This document shows, one piece after another, positions 1-5,153 of a DNA stretch of 5,153 bases (position 1 is the stretch's first letter; each line of letters begins with the position of its first letter). The notes beneath the pieces were generated by a model. It did not search any database. It was not told the DNA's origin and saw nothing but the letters and a program-made list of their open reading frames with translations. Both the position numbers and the translations under genes were made by a program. The stretch comes from an uncultured Actinomyces sp. (lineage in GTDB: Bacteria; Actinomycetota; Actinomycetes; Actinomycetales; Actinomycetaceae): contig USHU01000096.1 in NCBI GenBank assembly GCA_900554605.1, forward strand, positions 1 through 5,153, written 5' to 3'.

Positions 1-1282
1 TCGCGCGGAGGCGGCGGATCAGCAGGACTGCAATGACAATTGTTAGTCCCGCACCGGAAATTCCAAGCGCCCACAGCCTGCGCGGAGTCGTCGTATCAAC
101 GGGGAGATCCGGTTTAACTATGACCGGGTTCGCGGTTTTTTGGATCGGCGGGTAGATCGGGTTTTGCGGCCCGGGCATGGTCCCGTCGTTGACAAAATTG
201 AGCGCATTGAAGGGCGCGACGATTCCCCACCCTTCCTCAGCGGTGCGCTGCGAAGGCGAGCTGCGCAAGGCGGTTGCGAGGAGCCGGTACTTCCACTGGT
301 CTGGCGTTTCATTGGGATAGCGTGCTGCGATCAGTGCCGCGATCGCGCCCACGTATCCCGTTGCGTACGAGGTCGATGCCCCTTAGGTGGCGAACATACA
401 GTCGCCGTTCGCAAAGAAAGTGGTTGCGATCTGTGCGCCGGGAGCTGCGATTTCAACGTGCGTTCCGTGGACGACAGACTGACTGGGGTTACCTTGCGCA
501 TCAACGGCGGTCACGGACAGGGCCTCGGGGTATCCCGCGGGAAAGCGGACCGCTGTGTCTTGCGAACCCGAGTTTGCATTCTGTTCGACGTTTCCAGCCG
601 AAGCGACAACCAGCGCACCCTTCGAGTGCGCGTACTGGGTGGCTGTGCGCAGGGCAATATCGTCAGATGTCAAGGATTGCGGGACAACGATCACGCGGAT
701 TCCCTGATCCGCAGCCCAACGAATACCGTCGGCTGTTCGTGCGGCTGTCGGTCCCTTGCCCGCGCGCTTGGCGTCGTCGCTGGAGTCAACGTAGACGCGA
801 ACGGGGACGATGGTGGATTGCGGGGCAAAACCGACGACGCCCGAACCTGAGACTTCTCGAGCGGCAATTTGTCCTGCGATCGCGGTGCCGTGCCCGAAGG
901 AGTCCTTTCGTCCGTCGCCGGATTCGACGAGGTCAACGCCGGGTTCTACCGCATCCTTAAAGTGTGCGTTGCCCGCGGCGACTCCGGAATCAACCAGTGC
1001 AACGCGAACGTTTCCACGCGAGAGTTCCAGTGCCTCTTTCATTCCGAGGAAGGAATACGCGGAGGGAGCTTGGGCGAGCCACTTGTCGACGCCGATTTGG
1101 CAGGGTTCTTCCGGCGCCTTCGAGGGTCCGTTTCCTGCCTTGGGCTGTGAGTGCTCGTTTTCGGAGGCACTCTGAGTGCTTTCCGGTGTCGGCGTGTCAG
1201 CGTTGGCAGCGGGGATTGCTGCGCCTGCAAAGAGGGCAAGCACAGCGCAGGATCCGAGGAGAGCCTTTTTGACGCGTGTCAC
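1..1282 (-). pseudogene. mycP: Mycosin (MycP), S8 subtilisin-like protease of type VII secretion, interrupted by an in-frame stop; 3' end outside window
   Basis: Membrane-anchored subtilase that works on the outer face of the membrane with the ESX complex. Residues are numbered from the GTG at 1282. Residues 1-28 are a signal peptide (VTRVKKALLG start, hydrophobic core, likely cleavage after ANA). A low-complexity Pro/Ser/Glu-rich segment follows. The S8 domain shows Asp98 (VALVDSGV), His131 (FGHGTAIAG) and the oxyanion Asn231 (VVASAGN). Codon 300 is TAA (385-383). Beyond it the same frame stays open: GASTSYATGYVGAIAALIAA aligns with the family GTSFAAPYV motif and places the nucleophile at Ser305. 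A Pro-rich linker (about 368-402), a membrane helix (about 403-422) and basic RRLR follow, with no further stop before the edge. The start is chosen because GTG overlaps the eccB stop by 4 nt and has GGTGGG 6 nt upstream; ATG at 1303 is an in-frame alternative. It is the third gene of eccD-eccB-mycP. The stop could be a true mutation or a sequence error; the family call is firm. Confidence 0.88.
383..385 (-). other. In-frame TAA stop inside mycP
   Basis: On the minus strand the frame reads Phe-Ala-Thr-TAA-Gly-Ala-Ser-Thr-Ser-Tyr-Ala-Thr-Gly. The reading frame is identical on both sides, so this is a single-codon nonsense change and not a frameshift. It lies five codons before the predicted catalytic Ser305 (codon at 370-368). 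The truncated product would be 299 codons before signal-peptide removal. Confidence 0.93.
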
Positions 1283-2622
1283 TGAGCACCCACCGTTTCC
1301 CATGCGGCACTCGAGGTGAGTTCTTGTCCTTCGGGGATCAGCGCGAGCCACGCTGCGGGTAGGGGAGAGACCGCGTTTTCGGGCAGCCCGAGTCGCGCCA
1401 GCGAATCTGCCGGGTTTGATCCCAGCCCGTGCGCCTTGCCGAGGTCGGAGACGAAGATGACCGGTCCTGCCGCGCCGCCAGATGAGGCTCGAACCAGGGC
1501 ACCGGAACCGCCGCGAACGTTGATATCGCGCGGCTTAAGTTGGGCCATTTGGGTGGTCGAGAGGGACATGAGCTTCGTCGAGGCCTGGGAATGGTTGATG
1601 GTCAACTGCGCGCAGGGCAGTTCATCGCCGCCGAGGACCTCGCCAACTTGGGTGGGCCAGTCGGCGGGAATGATTCCCTGAGTGGACACGGTCAGCGATG
1701 CGAGCTCCGAGAGGTCAATCATGAGGTTTTGCGGGCTTCCGCGATCTGCCCACGAGGCCTGGTAGAGCTTGTAGGAGAAGTCCGTGAGCGGGGTGATCGT
1801 TCCGTCGCCGGTGATGACGTAGCGCCTGGGGGTACCTGATTCATCGACTTCGATCAGTGTTCCGACCTGTGCGGCCGTGATTCGTGATGACATTCCCGAG
1901 ACGGGACGGCCCAGGTTGGGGATGTTGAGCGGGGTCAATGTTGACCCTTCGGTGAACAAACTGAGCCAGCTTGCACTGACCGGGGTGACGTTGCGTCCCG
2001 ACAGGTCCAGGACGTTAATAATGGCTTGAGACCGCGAGGGATCGATGGGGTAGCGGACGCCGCCTGAGACCAGGTAGAGGCGGCCTTCGTTTGATACCAG
2101 TGCGGTGTTGGCGTTTTGGAGCCCGTCGGGGTTACCAGCGACCCAAGTTTTCATGCCTGAGGACGAGGCGCAGGACGTCCACTCGTAGGAATGAAGCTGG
2201 GAGGCTGCCGGGATATCGTCGGGGACGTCGCTCAGTCCGATCGCACTTCCGCGCGGAATACCTTCAAGTGAGGAGGTCGCGACCGATGAGGTCACCATCT
2301 TGCCGTTTTCGCTGAGAAGCTTCGCGGAAGTGACATTGGAAATCGGGCGCAGGGTTCCCTCGATGGAGTAGTAGCGTGCGCCTTCGCCCTTGGTGATGAT
2401 CAGGTGTGAGTTTTCCCAGCCTGATGGCAATGTCGGCAAGAAGCGTCCAATTGCCACTGCGATCAAGACGACAACGGCGGCTATGGATGCTCCGACAATG
2501 AGCGGGCGGGTGGTTGATTTTGATTCGAGTTCCTTGCCTCCCGGAGTGCCCGAAGTGAAGGCGGTGACCAACCTGCGGCGGTTGAATCGCTGGGCTTCGA
2601 GGATGTCCTTATTAGATGGCAT
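1279..2622 (-). CDS. eccB: Type VII secretion protein EccB
   Basis: Core membrane component of the ESX translocon: a short cytoplasmic N-terminus, one membrane helix and a large extracytoplasmic domain. The 447-aa protein begins MPSNKDILEAQRFNRRRLVT, the basic N-terminal segment typical of EccB. It has one transmembrane helix at about 39-59 (RPLIVGASIAAVVVLIAVAI), then a long Ser/Thr/Gly-rich exported domain. Two cysteines, Cys151 and Cys337, sit where EccB homologues carry a conserved disulphide. Length is a little under the usual 450-500 aa. ATG 2622 is preferred because it overlaps the eccD stop by 1 nt (TAATG) and has GGGGAG 7 nt upstream; an in-frame GTG at 2637 would add five residues. 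The gene overlaps mycP by 4 nt. The frame is intact with no missing feature seen. The family assignment is secure; the precise numbering of repeat modules in the exported domain was not resolved. Confidence 0.93.
   Translation of the reverse strand: MPSNKDILEAQRFNRRRLVTAFTSGTPGGKELESKSTTRPLIVGASIAAVVVLIAVAIGRFLPTLPSGWENSHLIITKGEGARYYSIEGTLRPISNVTSAKLLSENGKMVTSSVATSSLEGIPRGSAIGLSDVPDDIPAASQLHSYEWTSCASSSGMKTWVAGNPDGLQNANTALVSNEGRLYLVSGGVRYPIDPSRSQAIINVLDLSGRNVTPVSASWLSLFTEGSTLTPLNIPNLGRPVSGMSSRITAAQVGTLIEVDESGTPRRYVITGDGTITPLTDFSYKLYQASWADRGSPQNLMIDLSELASLTVSTQGIIPADWPTQVGEVLGGDELPCAQLTINHSQASTKLMSLSTTQMAQLKPRDINVRGGSGALVRASSGGAAGPVIFVSDLGKAHGLGSNPADSLARLGLPENAVSPLPAAWLALIPEGQELTSSAAWETVGAQ
1289..1294 (-). 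promoter_or_regulatory. Ribosome binding site for mycP (decides the GTG start)
   Basis: GGTGGG on the minus strand lies 6 nt before the GTG at 1282, inside the end of eccB. This placement, together with a signal peptide that begins directly with VTRVKK, favours GTG 1282 over the upstream in-frame ATG at 1303. Confidence 0.55.
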
Positions 2623-3932
2623 TAGAGCACTCCCCACACCAAAGTTGCGATCGGCACCAGTGCAAGCATGCTGACAAGAGAAAGTGCGTCAGCGATTCGA
2701 GTGACCCACGGGCGCATCTTGGGATCAATAACGGTCAGTGCCAGGACCAAGCCGGTTGCGACGAAGAGAAGCAAAACGACGGGAATGAGCGCCTGAGGCA
2801 TCAAGACTGCGCTTCCGATTGCGCCGCTGAGGATCAGGATGATTCCCAGCAGTGCGCCGATAAGAACTTCGGTGCGTGAGCGCAGTGAGCGCGTTGAGAG
2901 CAAGAGCGCAACGCCCGCACAGATCAGGAGGAGCAGCGAATAGCGTGTGTCGAGGAGGAGTGGGATGCAGATTAGGCTTCCCAGTGAAGCACCAGTTTTG
3001 AGGGAAACGGTCAGAATATAACCCTCGTGAACCTTGTGGACGACCTCGTAGGGATCGATGGTTTCTTGGATTCCTGTCACGCGCACAGGAATTCTGGCCA
3101 TGGCAAACCAGGGTGCGATCAAAATAAGCACTATTAATAAGGTATAGACCGCACTTGCTGCGCGTTGCGTGGAAAGGTGTGCGAAGCCAGTCAATAGGCC
3201 AATTGCTGTGGCCGAGAAACCGTAGGTGAGCGGTGCTGTGATGGATCCGCGCAGAGCGTTCGGGAGGACGACAAGGAGCACCGAGGCGCTCAGCATCGCT
3301 GCAATTCCAAAGCCTGCAAGGGGAAGACCTGACCAAGAGCCGGGAATCGCGCTCATGACAGCTGCGCCCGCGAGGATCGGAATTGAGTGGGCAAGAGATA
3401 GGGGCGCGAGGCGTGATGAGTTGCGTGCGATGACCGCGCAGGCGAGGGAAGCGAGGACTGCGCCGGATAATCCGACGATGAGTCCCATGGTGCTTCCGCG
3501 TCCGCCTGTGAAGATGAGGACAGCTGCCGTGAGGACTAAAAGCGCTGAAGCATGTGTGCTAAGATCGACCGAATTGTCAGAATTCCACGGAGCCTGATCA
3601 TTTTCAACCGCGGTTCCTACCGCTTCCACCAGGTCGTCATAGCGCAAATCCTGTGTGCTGTCGCCAATTTTCGACAGAATTAGAACGGATCCTGCTTGGA
3701 TTCCCTGATTGATCAGAGTCTGGCTTTGGTCGAGGACCTTGCCCTGAGAATTCGTAATTCGGTAGCCCTGAGAGGCAGAACTCGCAGATAATTGTGTGAT
3801 TTGCGACACAATATTTGGGGCAAATTCTGCCAGTGCGACATTGGTCGGCACCGACATATCGACGGTGTTCTCACCCATGCGAATGCTAACGGGCATAAGG
3901 GCTGGAGGCCTGGATGCGGTAGTGCTTGCCAT
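2622..3932 (-). CDS. eccD: Type VII secretion integral membrane protein EccD
   Basis: Polytopic core component of the ESX translocon; in known complexes its dimer forms a large membrane vestibule. The 436-aa protein has a short leader, then a ubiquitin-like (YukD-type) cytosolic domain at about residues 13-90, ending in LINQGIQAGSVLILSKIG. An acidic linker (about 91-125) follows. I count 11 hydrophobic segments, at about 126-142, 147-168, 178-196, 203-223, 231-251, 258-276, 310-326, 331-346, 356-373, 378-400 and 411-434, matching the family's 11 helices. A charged loop (277-308, with IDPYEVVHKVHEGY) separates helices 6 and 7. The length is at the short end for EccD (usually about 440-510 aa). 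The start is ATG 3932 with AAAGGA 5 nt upstream. It is the first gene of the leftward operon and overlaps eccB by one base. The frame is complete. Confidence 0.92.
   Translation of the reverse strand: MASTTASRPPALMPVSIRMGENTVDMSVPTNVALAEFAPNIVSQITQLSASSASQGYRITNSQGKVLDQSQTLINQGIQAGSVLILSKIGDSTQDLRYDDLVEAVGTAVENDQAPWNSDNSVDLSTHASALLVLTAAVLIFTGGRGSTMGLIVGLSGAVLASLACAVIARNSSRLAPLSLAHSIPILAGAAVMSAIPGSWSGLPLAGFGIAAMLSASVLLVVLPNALRGSITAPLTYGFSATAIGLLTGFAHLSTQRAASAVYTLLIVLILIAPWFAMARIPVRVTGIQETIDPYEVVHKVHEGYILTVSLKTGASLGSLICIPLLLDTRYSLLLLICAGVALLLSTRSLRSRTEVLIGALLGIILILSGAIGSAVLMPQALIPVVLLLFVATGLVLALTVIDPKMRPWVTRIADALSLVSMLALVPIATLVWGVL
2630..2635 (-). promoter_or_regulatory. Ribosome binding site for eccB (decides the ATG start)
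   Basis: GGGGAG on the minus strand lies 7 nt before ATG 2622, within the last codons of eccD. It supports the TAATG-coupled start over the GTG at 2637, which would lie upstream of this site. Confidence 0.65.
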
Positions 3933-3937
3933 GAGGT

Positions 3938-3943
3938 TCCTTT
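3938..3943 (-). promoter_or_regulatory. Ribosome binding site for eccD
   Basis: AAAGGA on the minus strand, 5 nt before ATG 3932. It supports this start over the internal in-frame ATG (Met13). No convincing -35/-10 pair for the leftward operon was found upstream. Confidence 0.6.
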
Positions 3944-3971
3944 GCTCAATAGTGCTGTCTTAAGCCTAGCT

Positions 3972-3985
3972 GGTTTCATGAAACC
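3972..3985. promoter_or_regulatory. Perfect 14-bp palindrome, candidate operator in the divergent region
   Basis: GGTTTCATGAAACC equals its own reverse complement. It lies 40 bp upstream of the eccD start, where a repressor or activator could touch the leftward promoter, and about 6 bp before the possible -35 element of the rightward promoter. A symmetric site with no hairpin loop suggests a dimeric DNA-binding protein rather than an RNA structure. The binding protein is unknown. Confidence 0.45.
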
Positions 3986-3990
3986 TGTAT

Positions 3991-4018
3991 TTGCATTCCC
4001 AGATCGCTTCGATAATGT
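3991..4018 (+). promoter_or_regulatory. Possible promoter for the WXG100 genes
   Basis: TTGCAT (3991-3996) and TAATGT (4013-4018) are separated by 16 bp in the most AT-rich stretch of the intergenic region; GATAAT at 4011-4016 is an overlapping better -10 but with only 14 bp spacing. Use of this promoter would give a leader of roughly 85 nt carrying the two structures listed next. The match is modest. Confidence 0.3.
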
Positions 4019-4033
4019 AATACCCGACATCGA

Positions 4034-4063
4034 GATTGTGCCCTCCGTTACAGGGTCTCAATC
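4034..4063 (+). repeat. Imperfect inverted repeat in the WXG100 leader
   Basis: GATTG (4034-4038) plus CCCT (4041-4044) can pair with AGGG (4052-4055) plus CAATC (4059-4063), leaving a small asymmetric internal loop and a 7-nt apical loop. It could be an RNA stem or a protein site; the sequence does not decide. Confidence 0.35.
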
Positions 4064-4074
4064 GCATAGAGAAC

Positions 4075-4090
4075 TTCGGGGAAACCCGAA
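4075..4090 (+). promoter_or_regulatory. GAAA-tetraloop hairpin upstream of the first WXG100 gene
   Basis: TTCGGG-GAAA-CCCGAA forms a perfect 6-bp stem closed by a GNRA-type tetraloop. It ends 8 nt before the AGGAGG site and is not followed by a U-tract, so it looks like a stabilising or regulatory 5' leader element and not a terminator. Confidence 0.45.
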
Positions 4091-4098
4091 CAACAATT

Positions 4099-4104
4099 AG
4101 GAGG
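4099..4104 (+). promoter_or_regulatory. Strong ribosome binding site for the first WXG100 gene
   Basis: AGGAGG, a near-perfect Shine-Dalgarno sequence, lies 7 nt before the GTG at 4112. It fixes the non-ATG start and suggests high expression, as is usual for WXG100 substrates. Confidence 0.8.
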
Positions 4105-4111
4105 GTGAACT

Positions 4112-4429
4112 GTGAGCGGTGCAAATATCTCAGCCGAACAAGAGAGCTACAACGCAATTCGCACGGCAGTCCGTAACCTGCAGACCCACCTGCAGACGCT
4201 GAACTCAAAGGTGAAGGCCGAGGTCGCTACCGCCATCGGTGGATGGCAGGGTGGCGCTTCGCAGGCATTCAACTCGGTCATGGACCAGTGGGATGCTGGC
4301 TCGGCTAAGGCCACTCAGGCTCTGACTGACTTTGATAGTGCGCTTGCCTCCGTCGGTGGCAAGGTCACTCAGAACGAATTGGAGGCACAGGCTGCTGTTA
4401 ACCGCGCCGGTGCCGCCATGTTGAACTAA
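4112..4429 (+). CDS. WXG100 family type VII secretion protein (EsxA/EsxB-like), first of pair
   Basis: Small helical-hairpin protein of 105 aa, the typical size for the family, without a signal peptide. Family members are exported folded as dimers by the ESX machine. The W-x-G turn is Trp45-Gln46-Gly47 (AIGGWQGGASQAF), between two amphipathic helices of about 8-40 and 48-85. The C-terminal part (GGKVTQNELEAQAAVNRAGA) is Ala-rich and helical. It has only one Tyr (residue 13) and no Y-x-x-x-D/E export motif, so it would depend on its partner for recognition. The start is GTG 4112 behind AGGAGG. It ends in tandem stops TAA-TAG, 20 nt before the second WXG100 gene. The product could be the EsxA-type partner of a heterodimer; a homodimer is not excluded. 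The gene family is certain, the specific orthology is not, so no symbol is given. Confidence 0.93.
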   Translation: MSGANISAEQESYNAIRTAVRNLQTHLQTLNSKVKAEVATAIGGWQGGASQAFNSVMDQWDAGSAKATQALTDFDSALASVGGKVTQNELEAQAAVNRAGAAMLN

Positions 4430-4449
4430 TAGAGAGATTGGATGAGGAA

Positions 4450-4761
4450 ATGAACGGTGGAGATTTTCGCGTAAGCCCTCAGGTACTCCAGCAAGTGTCG
4501 GCTGAATTGCGTTCGCAGGCAGCCGATCTGCTCAACCGACTCGGAGAGTTCGACAGGGATGTTGCGGCTCGTAGCGCCACTTGGGAAGGTGCTGCTAAGG
4601 AGTCCTACACCCAGAAGCAGGGTCAGTGGAACGAAGGCATGAACCAGATGCAGGCGGCTCTCGAGGCCTTTGCGCGCTTGGTGGATCAGCTCGCTGGCAA
4701 CTACGTTACGACTGACCAACAGGGTGAAGCGACCTTCAATGGTCTGGGAATTGGTCGCTGA
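4450..4761 (+). CDS. WXG100 family type VII secretion protein with YxxxD export motif, second of pair
   Basis: 103-aa helical-hairpin protein without a signal peptide. The W-x-G turn is Trp45-Glu46-Gly47 (SATWEGAAKESY), at the same residue number as in the upstream gene. The C-terminal end of helix 2 carries Tyr85-Val-Thr-Thr-Asp89, the Y-x-x-x-D/E motif recognised in ESX substrates such as CFP-10, followed by a flexible Gly-rich tail. This makes it the likely CFP-10/EsxB-type partner that targets the pair to EccC. ATG 4450 is chosen because MNGGDFRVSPQVL matches the usual WXG100 N-terminus. An in-frame TTG at 4438 would add four residues and leaves too little room after AGAGAG. The Shine-Dalgarno for ATG 4450 is weak (GGATGAGG directly upstream), so translation may be coupled to the first gene. 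Confidence 0.92.
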   Translation: MNGGDFRVSPQVLQQVSAELRSQAADLLNRLGEFDRDVAARSATWEGAAKESYTQKQGQWNEGMNQMQAALEAFARLVDQLAGNYVTTDQQGEATFNGLGIGR

Positions 4762-4797
4762 GTCTTCTTCGACGCATTGCGCATAAGAAGCATGCAC

Positions 4798-4838
4798 ATG
4801 ACTGTGGGTGAGCATTTCACATGCTCACCCACAGTCAT
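4798..4838 (+). terminator. Perfect 18-bp stem-loop after the WXG100 pair, probable transcription terminator or processing site
   Basis: Arms 4798-4815 (ATGACTGTGGGTGAGCAT) and 4821-4838 are exact reverse complements with a 5-nt loop TTCAC. It begins 36 nt after the second WXG100 stop. There is no U-tract on either side, so it is not a canonical intrinsic terminator. U-less hairpins are commonly proposed as terminators in actinobacteria, and it could instead protect the upstream mRNA end and lower expression of the next gene. Confidence 0.6.
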
Positions 4839-4852
4839 ACACTCAACAACTT

Positions 4853-4874
4853 GATCAGTCGAAGTGGACTGATC
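4853..4874 (+). repeat. Small perfect inverted repeat between the WXG100 pair and the next gene
   Basis: GATCAGTC (4853-4860) and GACTGATC (4867-4874) are exact reverse complements with a 6-nt loop GAAGTG, followed by a moderately T-rich stretch (4875-4895). It may be a second stem of a composite terminator or an operator for the downstream gene. Confidence 0.4.
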
Positions 4875-4887
4875 GTTCTATTCGCTT

Positions 4888-4902
4888 CCTTCTTCGAAGG
4901 GG
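4888..4902 (+). promoter_or_regulatory. Ribosome binding site for the third small gene, within a short hairpin
   Basis: GAAGGGG (4896-4902) sits 5 nt before ATG 4908. Its first five bases can pair with CCTTC (4888-4892) across a TTC loop, partly hiding the Shine-Dalgarno. The stem is only 5 bp with a 3-nt loop, so the effect may be small. Confidence 0.45.
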
Positions 4903-4907
4903 TCAAG

Positions 4908-5153
4908 ATGACCGTCATCAACGTTGTAGCCGGAGAATACGGATCAACAGCGGTCACTCTGTCGCTGGTCTCGGCTGAGCTGCAGGGTGCAAAGATCGAC
5001 GACCTATCCGAGACTGTCCAAGAATCGATGAATGGCGCTCAGTCGATTTCGACAGCGGGCACCGTGGAATCTCGCTACACGTCTCTCCTCCAGACTCATT
5101 CCACGGCACTCAGCGAACTAGCCAGCGCTGCGCGCAGCGCTGGAGTGAATCTC
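4908..5153 (+). CDS. Small helical protein, possible EspC/DUF2580-like ESX-associated substrate; 3' end outside window
   Basis: The frame is open from ATG 4908 to the window edge, giving 82 residues with no stop. The start has GAAGGGG 5 nt upstream. The visible protein begins MTVINVVAGEYGSTAVTLSL and has no signal peptide, no Trp and no Cys. Ala/Ser/Leu-rich amphipathic stretches at about 12-48 and 58-80 suggest a helical hairpin. The segment YTSLLQTHSTALSELASAAR followed by SAGVNL resembles the C-terminal half of EspC/DUF2580 proteins, which have a similar Y...L..H..AL...L..AGV-L pattern. That resemblance is judged by eye. If right, this is a further ESX-exported or secretion-associated partner encoded next to the WXG100 pair, as in other actinobacterial ESX loci. 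Otherwise it is an unrecognised small helical protein. It follows the WXG100 genes on the same strand but is separated by strong stem-loops. Confidence 0.6.
   Translation, partial: MTVINVVAGEYGSTAVTLSLVSAELQGAKIDDLSETVQESMNGAQSISTAGTVESRYTSLLQTHSTALSELASAARSAGVNL

Noticed and set aside
383..385. Programmed recoding or a frameshift at the mycP stop
   Set aside because: The codon is TAA, which is not used for selenocysteine or pyrrolysine, and the homologous frame is the same on both sides, so no frameshift is needed. No slippery sequence or strong adjacent stem was seen.
140..960. Long plus-strand open frames opposite mycP
   Set aside because: Their translations are rich in Arg, Cys and Gly without domains, as expected for the antisense of a GC-rich gene, and the minus-strand frame encodes a clear mycosin.
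2725..3336. 203-codon open frame within eccD in another minus frame
   Set aside because: It overlaps a well-supported EccD membrane domain and its Arg/Pro/His-rich translation matches no family I know.
3933..4111. Possible leftward sigma-70-like promoter for eccD
   Set aside because: TAGGCT and TATTGA were considered as -10 elements, but neither has an acceptable -35 at 16-18 bp, so no promoter is listed for that strand.
4177..4197. Tandem 12-nt repeat with CCTGCAGAC twice in the first WXG100 gene
   Set aside because: It encodes LQTHLQTL within helix 1 and is only two copies; this is ordinary heptad-like helix coding rather than a repeat element.
4426..4815. 129-codon open frame on the minus strand
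   Set aside because: It lies opposite the second WXG100 gene and its hairpin, has no recognisable domain, and its start falls within the stem-loop. It is a shadow of the plus-strand gene.

Overview
The window looks like part of a type VII (ESX-like) secretion locus from an actinobacterium. It holds the membrane components EccD and EccB, a mycosin (MycP) protease gene and two small WXG100 proteins, with a third small helical protein running off the right edge. The moderately high GC content, GTG starts, strong Shine-Dalgarno sites and the eccD-eccB-mycP order with EccD/EccB/mycosin (rather than Firmicutes Yuk/Ess) proteins point to Actinomycetota. I would guess the Actinomycetaceae or a near relative, but this is inference only; no marker gene fixes the genus.

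Left and middle (1-3932, minus strand): a tightly packed operon read right to left as eccD (3932 to 2622), eccB (2622 to 1279) and mycP (1282 to the window edge). The genes overlap by 1 nt (TAATG) and 4 nt (GTGA), so their translation is probably coupled. The mycP frame is interrupted by one in-frame TAA at 383-385. The frame stays open and mycosin-like after the stop: catalytic Ser, Pro-rich linker and C-terminal membrane anchor all continue to the left edge. As read, the protein would lose its nucleophile and its anchor. This is the most striking feature of the window.

Centre (3933-4111): a 179-bp divergent intergenic region. It contains a perfect 14-bp palindrome close to eccD, an AT-rich possible promoter facing right, an imperfect dyad, a perfect GAAA-tetraloop hairpin and a strong AGGAGG ribosome binding site for the first WXG100 gene.

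Right (4112-5153, plus strand): two consecutive WXG100 genes (105 and 103 aa), each with W-x-G at residues 45-47. Only the second carries a C-terminal Y-x-x-x-D secretion motif, as expected of an EsxA/EsxB-type heterodimer. They are followed by a perfect 18-bp stem-loop without a U-tract, two smaller dyads, and the first 82 codons of a third small gene whose product recalls EspC/DUF2580-type ESX-associated proteins.

In the standard ESX model, EccB and EccD form the inner-membrane core with EccC (not in this window), the mycosin sits on the outer face of the membrane and stabilises the complex, and the WXG100 pair and possibly the third protein are exported substrates. No RNA genes, CRISPR arrays or insertion sequences were seen.
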